This document shows positions 43,280 through 52,170 of a DNA stretch of 64,000 nt, piece after piece. Position 1 is the stretch's first letter. Each line of letters begins with the position of its first letter. The notes beneath the pieces are model-generated. The model saw only the letters and a program-made list of their open reading frames with translations, was not told where the DNA came from and made no database searches. The position numbers and the translations under genes are program-made. This stretch comes from Arthrobacter sp. Soc17.1.1.1 (GTDB lineage: Bacteria > Actinomycetota > Actinomycetes > Actinomycetales > Micrococcaceae), in assembly GCF_036867195.1 (NCBI RefSeq), contig NZ_JBAJII010000001.1, positions 3,534,001-3,598,000 on the forward strand, read 5' to 3'.

Positions 43280-44229
43280 CACCGAAGAGAATCGCCGTCG
43301 TCGGATCGGGCTACATGGGCGGCGGCATCGCCCAGGTCCTCGCCCTGGCCGGGCACACCGTCCGCATCGCGGACGTGAGCGCCGAGATCGCGGCGTCGAA
43401 CCTCGAGCGCCTGTTGACCGAGGCGGAGCAGTTCACCGCCGACGGCCTCTTCCCGGCGGATGCCCGCGAGAGCATCGCGGCGAACGTCTCGGCTGCCGAG
43501 TCGATCGAGGACGCGGTGTCCGACGCCGAGTTCATCGAGGAGGCCGTGCCGGAGCGCATCGAGATCAAGCACGAGACACTCCGGCGGATCTCCGCGGCGG
43601 CTCGGCCCGACGCCATCATCGGCTCGAACACCTCCACCATCCTGATCGCGGCTCTCGCCGAGGCGGTGGAGCATCCGGAGCGGTTCCTGGGCGTCCACTT
43701 CTCGAACCCCGCACCCTTCATCCCCGGCGTCGAACTCATCCCGCACCCGGACACGGACGACGGCGTCATCCCCGTGGTCGAGGAGATCGTCGCCTCCACC
43801 GGCAAGGAGACGGCGCGGGTGAAGGATGCCACCGGCTTCGTGCTGAACAGGCTCCAGTACGCGCTGTTCCACGAGGCCACGCAGATCGTGGAGGAGGGCA
43901 TCGCGACCGCGGACGACATCGACACGATCGTCCGCACGACCTTCGGCTTCCGGCTCCCCGTCTTCGGTCCCTTCGCCATCGCGGACATGGCCGGACTCGA
44001 CGTGTACTCGTTCTGCTACGCGTCGCTGCAGACGCGCTGGCCCGAGCGCTTCGCGACACCGGAGTCCCTGAAGGAGCTCGTGGACGCCGGCAAGTTCGGC
44101 ACCAAGACCGGCGCCGGCTACCTGGACGTCCCGGCGGAGCGCACCGCGGAACTGATCGCCTACCGCAACAAGGCGTACGTGGCCATCAAGAATCTCATGG
44201 ACGAACTCGGTCCTGCACCCATCCACTGA
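43276..44229 (+). CDS. 3-hydroxyacyl-CoA dehydrogenase-type oxidoreductase (gulonate 3-dehydrogenase-like)
   Basis: A 317-residue NAD-dependent enzyme. Its Rossmann motif is VVGSGYMGGGIAQVLALAGH. SNTSTILIAALAEAVEHPERFLGVHFSNP contains the catalytic Ser/His/Asn region, and VKDATGFVLNRLQYALFHEA starts the helical domain. Single-domain members that are not beta-oxidation enzymes include L-gulonate 3-dehydrogenase (lambda-crystallin). In a sugar-acid cluster, oxidation of a C3 hydroxyl of an aldonate to a 3-oxo acid is plausible (inference). Confidence 0.8.
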   Translation: MTPKRIAVVGSGYMGGGIAQVLALAGHTVRIADVSAEIAASNLERLLTEAEQFTADGLFPADARESIAANVSAAESIEDAVSDAEFIEEAVPERIEIKHETLRRISAAARPDAIIGSNTSTILIAALAEAVEHPERFLGVHFSNPAPFIPGVELIPHPDTDDGVIPVVEEIVASTGKETARVKDATGFVLNRLQYALFHEATQIVEEGIATADDIDTIVRTTFGFRLPVFGPFAIADMAGLDVYSFCYASLQTRWPERFATPESLKELVDAGKFGTKTGAGYLDVPAERTAELIAYRNKAYVAIKNLMDELGPAPIH

Positions 44230-44247
44230 TCGCAAGGAGATCCTCCC

Positions 44248-45018
44248 GTGGCATCAGCATTCCCCGACTCCAGGTCGGTCATCCTCACCGGGGCCGCCTC
44301 GCCGCGCGGCATCGGTCGCGCGTCCGCGCACTACCTCGCCGGGCTCGGCTGGAACATCGGCATCATCGACCTCGACGAGGGGGCCGCGACGGCCGTGGCC
44401 CGTGAGATCGCCGACGAGCACGGCGTCACCGCAGCCGGGGCCGGAGCGAACGTGGCGGACGAACCGGAGGTGCGGGCAGCCTTCGACAGCCTCGAGGCCG
44501 CCCTCCCGCAGGTCGTCGCCCTGGTGAACCTCGCCGGTGTCTCCAGTCCCGTGCCGTATCTCGAGGTCACCGCCGAGGAGTGGGACCGCGTCATGGGCAT
44601 CAACATGAACGGCGTCCACTACGCCACCCGGCGGGCCGTCGAGTCCATGGTCGGGCACGGCGTCGGGCGGGTGGTCAACCTGTCCTCGGTGTCCGCGCAG
44701 CGCGGCGGCGGGACGTTCTCCAAGACCGTCTACTCCGCCGCGAAGGCGGGCGTCATCGGCTTCACGCGCTCCGTGGCCCGCGAGCTGGGCGGGGCGGGCA
44801 TCACCGTCAACGCCATCTCGCCCGGTCCCATCGACACGGACATCATGGGTGGCACGCTCACGGAGGAACGGAAGGCCGCCATGGCGGCCGACGGCGTCCT
44901 CCCGCGCATCGGCACCCCCCGGGACATCGCAGCAGCCATCGCCTACCTCATCAGCGAGGACGCCGGATTCGTGACGGGCCAGACCCTGAACGTCGACGGC
45001 GGACTCTACATGCACTGA
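44248..45018 (+). CDS. Short-chain dehydrogenase/reductase (SDR)
   Basis: A 256-residue classical SDR: LTGAASPRGIGRASAHYL cofactor loop, NLAGVSSP (NNAG-type), NLSSVSAQ with the catalytic Ser, VYSAAKAGVIGF with Tyr and Lys, and NAISPGPIDTDIM. It likely oxidises a polyol or sugar alcohol; an erythrulose-forming tetritol dehydrogenase would suit the upstream kinase and isomerases. GTG 44248 follows AAGGAGA at 8 bases. It is tightly linked to the small membrane peptide after it. Confidence 0.85.
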   Translation: MASAFPDSRSVILTGAASPRGIGRASAHYLAGLGWNIGIIDLDEGAATAVAREIADEHGVTAAGAGANVADEPEVRAAFDSLEAALPQVVALVNLAGVSSPVPYLEVTAEEWDRVMGINMNGVHYATRRAVESMVGHGVGRVVNLSSVSAQRGGGTFSKTVYSAAKAGVIGFTRSVARELGGAGITVNAISPGPIDTDIMGGTLTEERKAAMAADGVLPRIGTPRDIAAAIAYLISEDAGFVTGQTLNVDGGLYMH

Positions 45019-45019
45019 C

Positions 45020-45118
45020 ATGGGCGACTGGTCGAAATCCCGCATCCTGTTCCTCGCCGTCGGCATCATCCTCGTCGGTATCGGGGCCTGGCTCATCTTC
45101 CCCTCACTCGTGGGCTGA
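45020..45118 (+). CDS. 32-residue single-helix membrane peptide
   Basis: An ORF of 33 codons begins one base after the SDR stop codon. It encodes a short polar start (MGDWSKSR), one hydrophobic helix (ILFLAVGIILVGIGAWLIF) and a short tail. The position between an SDR and an MFS importer, coupling to the SDR stop, and a clean membrane-spanning pattern all suggest a real small protein, perhaps a transporter partner. No family is recognised. No separate ribosome site is seen, so it probably relies on translational coupling. Confidence 0.55.
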   Translation: MGDWSKSRILFLAVGIILVGIGAWLIFPSLVG

Positions 45119-45160
45119 GCCGCACACCACCACCACACCCACCGCACTAAGGAGAGTCCC

Positions 45161-46540
45161 ATGTCCGCTACGGACGCGGTCAAAGACGACCTGGACAGCC
45201 CAGCGCTTGCCTCCGCCGTCAAGAAAGCCGCACGGCACCTGATGCCGATGCTCATCATCCTGTACTTCGTCGCGTTCCTGGACCGCACGAATGTGGGATA
45301 CGCCGAAGCGGCCCTCGAGATGGACCGCGGCATCAGCGCCGGTGCGTTCGCCCTCGGTGCCGGCATCTTCTTCATCGGCTACGCGATCTTCGAGATCCCG
45401 TCCAACCTGCTGCTCAAGAAGTTCGGTGCCAGGTGGTGGCTCGCCCGCATCGCCATCACCTGGGGGATCGTCGCCTCGGCCTTCGCCTTCACCACCGGCG
45501 ACACCATGTTCATCGTCCTGCGGTTCCTGCTCGGCGTGACCGAGGCCGGGCTCTTCCCCGGCGTCATCATGTTCCTCTCCGAGTGGTTCCCGAACAAGGT
45601 CCGCGTCCAGATGTTCGCCCTGTTCTACCTCGCGCAGCCCTTCTCGCAGATGCTCGGCAATCCGATCTCCGGCGCGCTGATCTCATTCGGCGACACCTAC
45701 ACCCCCTGGCGCGGCTGGCAGGTGATGTTCTTCACCGAGGGCATGATGGCGGTCGTCGCCGGCATCGCCGCCATCTTCTTCCTCATCGACAGTCCGCAGA
45801 AGGCGAAGTGGCTGGACAAGGACGAGAAACGCGCGCTGCTCAGGGTCATGGAGGCGGAGGACGAGGTCCGCAGCACGGACGGGCCGTCCGGCATCCTGCG
45901 AGCCATGGGCAACTGGAAGGTCTGGTACTTCACCGTCATCTACTTCTGCCTCCAAGTGGCCGTCTACGGCACCACGTTCTACCTGCCGCAGCAGGTCCGG
46001 CGCATCATCAGCCCGGACGCGGAGTTCTGGCAGATCGGCCTCATCTCGGCCATCCCGTGGTTCGTCGGCCTGTTCGTCTGCTACTTCGTGGGCAAGAATG
46101 CGAACACCATCCGGCGCCGGCGCACGTGGGGCACCATGTTCTACGTCTCCACCGGCCTGGCCACCATCGGTGCCGCGTTCGCGGGCGAGAACGGGCTGCC
46201 CGTCCTGGCGATCGCCTTCCTGGTGGTCTCGGTCTCCAGCTTCCTGGCCTGCGGTCCCATCACGTGGTCCTACCCGACGGCGTTCCTCACCGGCACGGCA
46301 GCGGCAGCGGGTATCGGGCTGATCAACTCGCTGGGCAACCTCGGCGGGTTCGTGGCCCCGATCATGCGCACCGCGATCGATGAACGCTTCACCACGGAGA
46401 CAGGGCTCTACGGCACCATCTCGGTGGGCGTCTTCGCCTTCCTGGCCGCGGTGATGTTCATCCTCACCAGGAACATGCGGTCCCGTTCGGACGACCTGCT
46501 GGCGGCCGAGGAGAAGGCGGCGGCAGCACCCGGTCACTGA
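45161..46540 (+). CDS. MFS transporter, anion:cation symporter (ACS) type
   Basis: A 459-residue 12-helix importer. LIILYFVAFLDRTNVGYAEA in helix 1, FEIPSNLLLKKFGARWWLAR (motif A region), LRFLLGVTEAGLFPGVIMF and CGPITWSYPTAFLTGTAAAAG are typical of the ACS family (tartrate TtuB, glucarate GudP, phthalate). Such carriers take up hydroxy- and sugar acids with protons. This supports a sugar-acid substrate for the cluster. AAGGAGA precedes the ATG, and a strong hairpin follows the gene. Confidence 0.9.
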   Translation: MSATDAVKDDLDSPALASAVKKAARHLMPMLIILYFVAFLDRTNVGYAEAALEMDRGISAGAFALGAGIFFIGYAIFEIPSNLLLKKFGARWWLARIAITWGIVASAFAFTTGDTMFIVLRFLLGVTEAGLFPGVIMFLSEWFPNKVRVQMFALFYLAQPFSQMLGNPISGALISFGDTYTPWRGWQVMFFTEGMMAVVAGIAAIFFLIDSPQKAKWLDKDEKRALLRVMEAEDEVRSTDGPSGILRAMGNWKVWYFTVIYFCLQVAVYGTTFYLPQQVRRIISPDAEFWQIGLISAIPWFVGLFVCYFVGKNANTIRRRRTWGTMFYVSTGLATIGAAFAGENGLPVLAIAFLVVSVSSFLACGPITWSYPTAFLTGTAAAAGIGLINSLGNLGGFVAPIMRTAIDERFTTETGLYGTISVGVFAFLAAVMFILTRNMRSRSDDLLAAEEKAAAAPGH

Positions 46541-46550
46541 CGGGAACGAC

Positions 46551-46590
46551 CACCGGCGGCGGTACGCAGTCATCCGTACCGCCGCCGGTG
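46551..46590 (+). terminator. Hairpin terminator after the ACS transporter
   Basis: A perfect 16-pair stem (46551-46566 with 46575-46590) around an 8-base loop, 11 bases after the stop. It may end or weaken the operon before the DUF1537 kinase gene. Confidence 0.75.
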
Positions 46591-46636
46591 GGCACCCTGC
46601 CCCCAAGCGTCCACCCACGGCACGACGGAGCGCTGC

Positions 46637-48121
46637 ATGCCCACTGAAACGGACCTGTTGTCCGACTACCCGTCAGAAGTACCCATCTCCGCGGGAGAGG
46701 TGGCAGCGGCACTCCGGTCCTCCGGGCGTCCGCCGCGGATCTTCGTCGTCCTCGACGACGACCCGACCGGGACGCAGTCCGTCGCGGACCTCCCCGTCCT
46801 GACCCGGTGGGAGGTCGAGGACTTCTCCTGGGCGTTCCGCCAGGGGAAACCGGCCGTCTACGTGCTCACGAACACCCGCAGCCTCGACGCACCGGAGGCG
46901 GCGGCCCGGAACGAGGAGATCGTCCGGAACGCCCTCGCCGCAGCGGCGGCGGCGGCGGAACCCGAGGCCCTGCGACTCGGCTTCGTGAGCCGCGGCGACT
47001 CCACCCTCCGCGGGCACTTCCCCCTCGAACCCGACACGATCGCCGCGACCGTCCTCGACGCCACGGGGGAACCCACCGACGGCGTCGTGATCGTCCCCGC
47101 CTTCCCCGACGCCGGACGTGTGACGATCGGCGGCGTGCACTACGTGCGGGCACCGGACCTCGGCGAGGACCGGCTCGTCCCCGTGTCGGACACGGAGTTC
47201 GCCCGGGACGCCACCTTCGGCTACCGGAACGCCTCCCTCGCGCAGTACGTGGAGGAGAAGACCGGCGGACGCGTCCCGGCGGCGTCCGTGATCGTCCTGG
47301 ACCTCGGCATCATCCGTGCAGGAAGCACCGGTGGCGGCGCCACCGCATCGGCCCGTGCCATCGCGGATGCCGTCGCCGGTGCGACGGGGGCCGTACCGAT
47401 CGTCGCCGACGTCGTGACCGAGAACGACCTGCGCGCCCTGGCCCTCGGCCTGGAGGAAGCGGAACGCCGCGGCAAGAGGCTCCTGTACCGCGTCGGACCG
47501 CCCTTCATGCGGGCCCGGATCGGCCAGGACATCCGGGCGGAGCTCAGCGGCTCCGAGGCCTACGCGGGCACCGAGCCGTCGGCGGCGGGCGGGCTGATCG
47601 TGGTCGGTTCCCATGTGGGGGTCACGACCCGGCAGCTCGGCATCCTCACCGAGCAGCACCAGCGGGCGCACATCATCGGGATCGACGTCGAGCAGCTCCT
47701 GGGCGAGCGTTCGGCCGCGCATCTCGACGCGGTCGTCGAGGAGGTCGTCGACCGGCTCGCGCAGGGCGACGTCATCCTGCAGACGAGCCGGCTGCTGGTC
47801 CGGACCAGCGATGCCGCCGCCAGCCTCGGGATCGCCCGGACCGTCTCGGCCGCCGTCGTCGCCGTGGTGAACCGCACGCTGGCACTGTCCCCACCCCGGT
47901 TCGTGATCGCCAAGGGAGGCATCACCTCCTCGGACGTCGCCGCCCACGGGCTGCAGATCAGGCACGCCATGGTCCGCGGACCGATGCTCCCGGGCATCGT
48001 CAGCCTGTGGGAGCCGGTGGACGGACCCGCCAAAGGCATCCCGTTCGTCGTCTTCGCCGGCAACGTCGGCGACGATTCATCCCTCGCCGAGGTCACGAGG
48101 AAACTCAGCTCCACCTTCTGA
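46637..48121 (+). CDS. Four-carbon acid sugar kinase family protein (DUF1537)
   Basis: A 494-residue kinase with the two DUF1537 domains. DDDPTGTQS at residues 40-48 and FVSRGDSTLRGHFPLE lie in the N-terminal substrate domain. The C-terminal nucleotide domain has VVGSHVGVTTRQL, FVIAKGGITSSDVA and VVFAGNVGDDSSL. Known members phosphorylate threonate, erythronate-derived 3-oxo-tetronates or 3-oxo-isoapionate at O4. Together with the dehydrogenase after it this matches the LtnD/DenD plus OtnK arrangement. No OtnC-type decarboxylase is present in the window. Confidence 0.88.
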   Translation: MPTETDLLSDYPSEVPISAGEVAAALRSSGRPPRIFVVLDDDPTGTQSVADLPVLTRWEVEDFSWAFRQGKPAVYVLTNTRSLDAPEAAARNEEIVRNALAAAAAAAEPEALRLGFVSRGDSTLRGHFPLEPDTIAATVLDATGEPTDGVVIVPAFPDAGRVTIGGVHYVRAPDLGEDRLVPVSDTEFARDATFGYRNASLAQYVEEKTGGRVPAASVIVLDLGIIRAGSTGGGATASARAIADAVAGATGAVPIVADVVTENDLRALALGLEEAERRGKRLLYRVGPPFMRARIGQDIRAELSGSEAYAGTEPSAAGGLIVVGSHVGVTTRQLGILTEQHQRAHIIGIDVEQLLGERSAAHLDAVVEEVVDRLAQGDVILQTSRLLVRTSDAAASLGIARTVSAAVVAVVNRTLALSPPRFVIAKGGITSSDVAAHGLQIRHAMVRGPMLPGIVSLWEPVDGPAKGIPFVVFAGNVGDDSSLAEVTRKLSSTF

Positions 48122-48163
48122 CCCCTCCCGACAGCTCCTACCCCAGCATTGGATGCGATCCCC

Positions 48164-49060
48164 ATGACCGACAGCTACTCCGTCACAGTCCTCGGCCTCG
48201 GCGCCATGGGCCTGCCGATGGCCACCCGCCTCGCCACGGGCCTCACGGTCCACGGCTTCGACATCGCAGAACCGCGGCTCGCACTGGCGCGCGACGCCGG
48301 CATCCGCACCTTCGCCTCAGCGCAGGAGGCTGCGGCGGGCACGGACGCCCTGCTGCTCGCGGTCCGCAACGGCGAACAGCTCGACGACGTCCTGTTCGGT
48401 GACCAGGGGGTGGCCCCCGTGCTCAGGGAGGGCGCCGTCGTCATCCTCACCAGCACCGTCGGGACCGATGCGATCCCGGCGACCGTCGCCCGCCTCGCGG
48501 ACCACGGCGTCGCCCTGGTCGACGCCCCGCTCTCCGGAGGGCCGAAGCGCGCCGGCGAGGGTGATCTCCTGATCGTGGTGGGGGCCGCCCCCGCTGCGCT
48601 TGAAGGGGCCCGCCCCGTCCTGGACCTCCTGGCGTCCACCCTGACCGTGGTCGGGGACAACCCCGGGGACGGCCAGGCGCTCAAGACCGTCAACCAGCTG
48701 CTGTGCGGCGTGCACATCGCCGCCGCGGCCGAGGCGATGGCCCTCGCCGACGCGCTCGGGCTGGATCCCGCCAAGACCCTCGCCGCCCTCGAGGCCGGGG
48801 CGGCCGGATCCTTCATGCTCTCCAACCGCGGACCGCGGATGCTCGAGGCCTACTCGGAGGAGGGGGCGGAGGTACTCAGCCGCCTCGACATCTTCGTGAA
48901 GGACATGGGCATCGTCGGCAAGGCGACCCGTGCCGCGGGCCTCGCCTCCCCGGTGGCCTCGGCTGCCGAACAGCTCTACCTGCTGGGCCAGGCGCAGGGA
49001 CTCGCCGCAGCGGACGACTCGGCGGTGATCCGGGTGGTCGCCCCCGCCAGGCGTCCCTGA
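48164..49060 (+). CDS. NAD(P)-dependent dehydrogenase, 3-hydroxyisobutyrate dehydrogenase family (LtnD-like)
   Basis: A 298-residue beta-hydroxyacid dehydrogenase. VLGLGAMGLPMATRLATG is the cofactor loop, LVDAPLSGGPKRAGEGDL the substrate loop, and GDGQALKTVNQLLCGVHIA contains the catalytic Lys. In acid-sugar clusters this family includes L-threonate and D-erythronate 2-dehydrogenases next to DUF1537 kinases, as here. ATG 48164 is chosen from the family N-terminus; an in-frame start 15 bases earlier is possible. Confidence 0.87.
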   Translation: MTDSYSVTVLGLGAMGLPMATRLATGLTVHGFDIAEPRLALARDAGIRTFASAQEAAAGTDALLLAVRNGEQLDDVLFGDQGVAPVLREGAVVILTSTVGTDAIPATVARLADHGVALVDAPLSGGPKRAGEGDLLIVVGAAPAALEGARPVLDLLASTLTVVGDNPGDGQALKTVNQLLCGVHIAAAAEAMALADALGLDPAKTLAALEAGAAGSFMLSNRGPRMLEAYSEEGAEVLSRLDIFVKDMGIVGKATRAAGLASPVASAAEQLYLLGQAQGLAAADDSAVIRVVAPARRP

Positions 49061-49100
49061 GGAAGCGCCCGCACCCCAGCCCCGCGTGCCGGCGCCGCCG

Positions 49101-50018
49101 TCAGCCCTGGGTCGCGGCGTCCTTGATGTGCGCCTCGAGGACGTCGCGGACGCCCGTCCAGGTCTGCGGTCCGTAGCGCTCGTTGTCCACGTGCCGCAGT
49201 TCGGCCTCACCGCTGAACATGCTGACGAAGTACTGCATGCCCTGCCACGCCGGGAAGGTCGCCTCCTCGTCCCTCGACACGCGACGCCCGATCCTGGCCA
49301 TGCCGGACAGGATCCCCGTGGTGCCGGCCCACTGCGTGGTGAACGGGGTGCCGGTGAGTCCTGTCATGATCCGAGCGACGTCCCGTGCCGTGACGCGGTC
49401 CCCCGCCACCTCGACGACGCGGGGCGCGGCGTCGTCCAGCGCCACGTGCGCGACGGTACGGGCGACGTCGTCCTTGCTGGTGAAGTCCAGCACCTGGTCC
49501 GGCGAGGACCAGTAGAGCACCCGGCGCCGCGCGAAGAGGATCATCGGGGCCTGCCCGGTCAGCATGTCCGCGAAGGCGCCGTTCAGGACGGACGTGGCGC
49601 GGATCGGAGCGGCATCGAGATCGGCGGCGAAGTCCCGGCGCAGCTCGAAGTTGCGGTTGCTGCCCGGGCTGACGCGGCGGTAGTCCGCCGAGTAGTCGGA
49701 GGGGATGAACCGTGCCACGTCCGCCTCGACGGCCGCGGCGAGCAGCGCCCGCTGGGCGTCGAGGACGACCGACCGCGCGCCGCTGACAGCGGACACGACG
49801 ACGTCGGTGCCGGAGAGCGCGGCGACGAGGCCCGCGTGATCCGTGTACGCGGCCTCCCGGACCTCCACGCGGTCCTGCTCCCCGAACAGCGCCTGGGCGG
49901 TCCCGCTACCCGGACGGGTGAGGACGCGCACAAGGGCTTCGGGATGGGCGGCGAGCAGCTCGCGGACGATCCGGCGACCGAGGTCACCGGTGGCGCCGGC
50001 GACGAGGAGGGTGGTCAT
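49101..50018 (-). CDS. NmrA-like NAD(P)-binding protein
   Basis: A 305-residue atypical SDR: LLVAGATGDLGRRIVRELLA at the start, DVVVSAVSGARSVVLDAQ, ADVARFIPSDYSADYRRV, and a C-terminal substrate lobe. It fits the NmrA/isoflavone-reductase-like group, which includes quinone reductases and redox sensors. Its ATG overlaps the MarR stop (ATGA), so it is co-expressed with, and likely controlled by, that repressor. Confidence 0.82.
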   Translation of the reverse strand: MTTLLVAGATGDLGRRIVRELLAAHPEALVRVLTRPGSGTAQALFGEQDRVEVREAAYTDHAGLVAALSGTDVVVSAVSGARSVVLDAQRALLAAAVEADVARFIPSDYSADYRRVSPGSNRNFELRRDFAADLDAAPIRATSVLNGAFADMLTGQAPMILFARRRVLYWSSPDQVLDFTSKDDVARTVAHVALDDAAPRVVEVAGDRVTARDVARIMTGLTGTPFTTQWAGTTGILSGMARIGRRVSRDEEATFPAWQGMQYFVSMFSGEAELRHVDNERYGPQTWTGVRDVLEAHIKDAATQG

Positions 50019-50614
50019 GACGGGGTGCTCTTCTCTGTGGGAGTGGTGTCATCGGCGTCGGTCCGACGCCGACGGGAGGAGGGAACCGCGGGCACCGGTT
50101 GCCCGGCTCCCGCGGGGGTCCCGATGCACGATTCGGCGTCGCCTGCGTCGAGCGCGACGCGGGCCATGAGCCGGCGGAGCTGCGACTGCTCCTCCGCGTT
50201 GAGGCCGCGCAGGAGCACGCCCTCCACGTCGCGGAGGGCTGCCCGGGCCGAGGCGAGGAGCGCACGGCCGTGGGCGGTCGGCAGGACCTGGCGGATCCGG
50301 CGGTCCTGCGGATCCGGTCGGCGCTCGACGAGGGACGCGCGTTCGAGGGCGTCGACCACGTAGGTCATCGCGGTCTTGTCGATACCGAGCCGCTGTGCCA
50401 GGACGAGCTGCGAGGTCGGGGCCTCGGTGGTGATCGCCACGAGGACCTGATAGCCGCGGGGCCCGCCGGGTACATCGGCGACTGCACCCGTCGCGATGCG
50501 CGAGAAACCCTGCGACATCGCCTGGAGGGACCAGCCGAGTTCCGTCCGGATGCCTCCGGCCTCCCAGTCGATGCCTGAGGGATCGGGAGGGTCGGGGACA
50601 GGTGAAGCGGGCAT
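50015..50614 (-). CDS. MarR-family regulator
   Basis: A 199-residue winged-helix repressor. The core is SQLVLAQRLGIDKTAMTYVVDALERASLVERRPDPQDRR (recognition helix and wing), flanked by dimerisation helices. The C-terminal about 30 residues are Pro/Arg/Asp-rich. ATG 50614 lies 6 bases after a TACCAT -10 box, so the mRNA is probably leaderless. It is divergent from an epoxide-hydrolase gene across three GATC-containing half-sites, suggesting it represses both directions and responds to an aromatic or epoxide compound (inference). Confidence 0.83.
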   Translation of the reverse strand: MPASPVPDPPDPSGIDWEAGGIRTELGWSLQAMSQGFSRIATGAVADVPGGPRGYQVLVAITTEAPTSQLVLAQRLGIDKTAMTYVVDALERASLVERRPDPQDRRIRQVLPTAHGRALLASARAALRDVEGVLLRGLNAEEQSQLRRLMARVALDAGDAESCIGTPAGAGQPVPAVPSSRRRRTDADDTTPTEKSTPS

Positions 50615-50620
50615 GACGCA

Positions 50621-50676
50621 ATGGTAGCAAGGAAAGATGATCTTAAACAAAGACGATCTGTGCGTAAGATGATCAA
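50621..50676. promoter_or_regulatory. Divergent MarR/epoxide hydrolase control region with three half-sites
   Basis: AGATGATCTT-N5-AAGACGATCT (50635-50659) is an 8/10 inverted repeat, and a third half AAGATGATCA lies at 50666-50675. The MarR -10 (TACCAT, minus, 50626-50621) and a TAAGAT box (plus, 50665-50670) flank or overlap them. Confidence 0.55.
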
Positions 50677-50719
50677 ACATCCACCGGCCGGCTCGTCCGA
50701 CCCCTGCCCGAAGGCCACC

Positions 50720-51949
50720 ATGCCCCACGCACACCCCTCCGCACCAGAAACCCCCTCCATGGAACATTCCATCGATCAGACGGCCATCCGCCCGTTCACC
50801 CTGAACGTTCCGGACGCCGATCTCGACGACCTCCGCCGGCGCATCCTGTCCACCCGATGGCCGGACCGCGAGACGGTGGCGGATACGTCCCAGGGGCCGC
50901 GGCTCGAGAAGCTCCAGGCGCTGGCCCACCACTGGGCCTCCGTGTACGACTGGCGACGCACCGAGGCGCTGCTCAACGCGTGGGGGCAGTTCACCACCAG
51001 GATCGACGGGCTCGACATCCACTTCGTGCACGTCCGGTCCTCGGTGCCCGGGGCGCGGGCGTTGCTGCTCACGCACGGCTGGCCCGGATCCGTCCTGGAG
51101 TTCCGGCACGCCGTCGGGCCGCTGACCGACCCGGAAGCCCACGGCGGGAACGCGTCGGACGCGTTCGACGTCGTCATCCCGAGCCTGCCGGGCTTCGGGT
51201 TCTCCGGGAAACCCACCGAAACCGGCTGGGACACGCAGCGGACGGCCGGGGCCTGGGCCGTGCTCATGCAGCGTCTCGGCTATGAGCGCTGGTTCGCCCA
51301 GGGTGGTGACCTCGGTGCGTCCGTCACGGCCGAGCTCGCGGCACTGCAGCAGTCGCGGGACATCGGGCTCGCCGGCGTCCACCTCAACATGGCGCTGTTC
51401 ATGCCGTCCGACGAGGAGATGCACTCCGCCTCCGACGAGGAGCAGGTGATGCTGCAGGAGGGCGGATACTACTGGCAGACCCTCTCCGCCTACTCTCAGC
51501 AGATGTCCACCCGGCCCCAGACGATCGGCTACCCGCTCTCGGACTCCCCGATCGGTCTCGCGGCGTGGATCTACGCGATGTTCCAGGACGTCGGGGGGTC
51601 GCACGACCGGCACGGGGATGCCGAGGCGGTCTTCACGCTCGACGAGATGATCGACGACATCATGCTGTACTGGCTGCCCAACACAGCGGCGTCGGCGGCC
51701 CGCATGTACTGGGAGGCGGGCAGGAACGGCTGGGCCAATCCGGGAACGCTCGAGGAGCCGCTCACGCTTCCCGTGGGACTCAGCATCATGCCCGGCGAGT
51801 ACGTCCGCCGCTCACGCCGCTGGGCCGAGCGACGCTACACGAACCTGGTGCACTTCAGCGAGGTGGCGGACGGCGGGCACTTCGCGCTGCTCGAGCAGCC
51901 GGAGCTCCTCGTCGACGACATCCGTGCGACGTTCCGCCCGCTGAGGTAG
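50720..51949 (+). CDS. Epoxide hydrolase family alpha/beta hydrolase
   Basis: A 409-residue enzyme with an N-terminal EHN domain (FTLNVPDADLDDLRRRILSTRWPD) and an alpha/beta hydrolase core. HGWPGSVLEF is the oxyanion HGxP, GGDLGASVTAELA carries the nucleophile Asp, and ADGGHFALLEQPELL carries the catalytic His. This is the microsomal-type epoxide hydrolase architecture that opens epoxides to diols. ATG 50720 is chosen for GAAGG ahead; ATG 50759 is an alternative. It is divergent from the MarR gene. Confidence 0.87.
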   Translation: MPHAHPSAPETPSMEHSIDQTAIRPFTLNVPDADLDDLRRRILSTRWPDRETVADTSQGPRLEKLQALAHHWASVYDWRRTEALLNAWGQFTTRIDGLDIHFVHVRSSVPGARALLLTHGWPGSVLEFRHAVGPLTDPEAHGGNASDAFDVVIPSLPGFGFSGKPTETGWDTQRTAGAWAVLMQRLGYERWFAQGGDLGASVTAELAALQQSRDIGLAGVHLNMALFMPSDEEMHSASDEEQVMLQEGGYYWQTLSAYSQQMSTRPQTIGYPLSDSPIGLAAWIYAMFQDVGGSHDRHGDAEAVFTLDEMIDDIMLYWLPNTAASAARMYWEAGRNGWANPGTLEEPLTLPVGLSIMPGEYVRRSRRWAERRYTNLVHFSEVADGGHFALLEQPELLVDDIRATFRPLR

Positions 51950-52170
51950 GACGGCCCGGACTCATCGACTCCGTGGAGGAGGGTCACGACGGGTCCTGCG
52001 GATCGGCAGATTACCAGGTCACCGAGACCGGCATGATGGAGCACGCTCCCGACATCGGGACGGGACGGTGGATTGCCTACGCGTACGGGGGCCCGGTCGA
52101 CGGACCAGCCTGGCGTTCTGCCGGCATCCAGTCCGGCAGTGCGGCGGTCAGCCGTTGCCGGCGGTCAGCT

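Noticed and set aside
46637..49060. Complete threonate/erythronate pathway of the Ltn/Otn type
   Set aside because: No OtnC-like class II aldolase decarboxylase was found in the window, so the standard pathway cannot be claimed.
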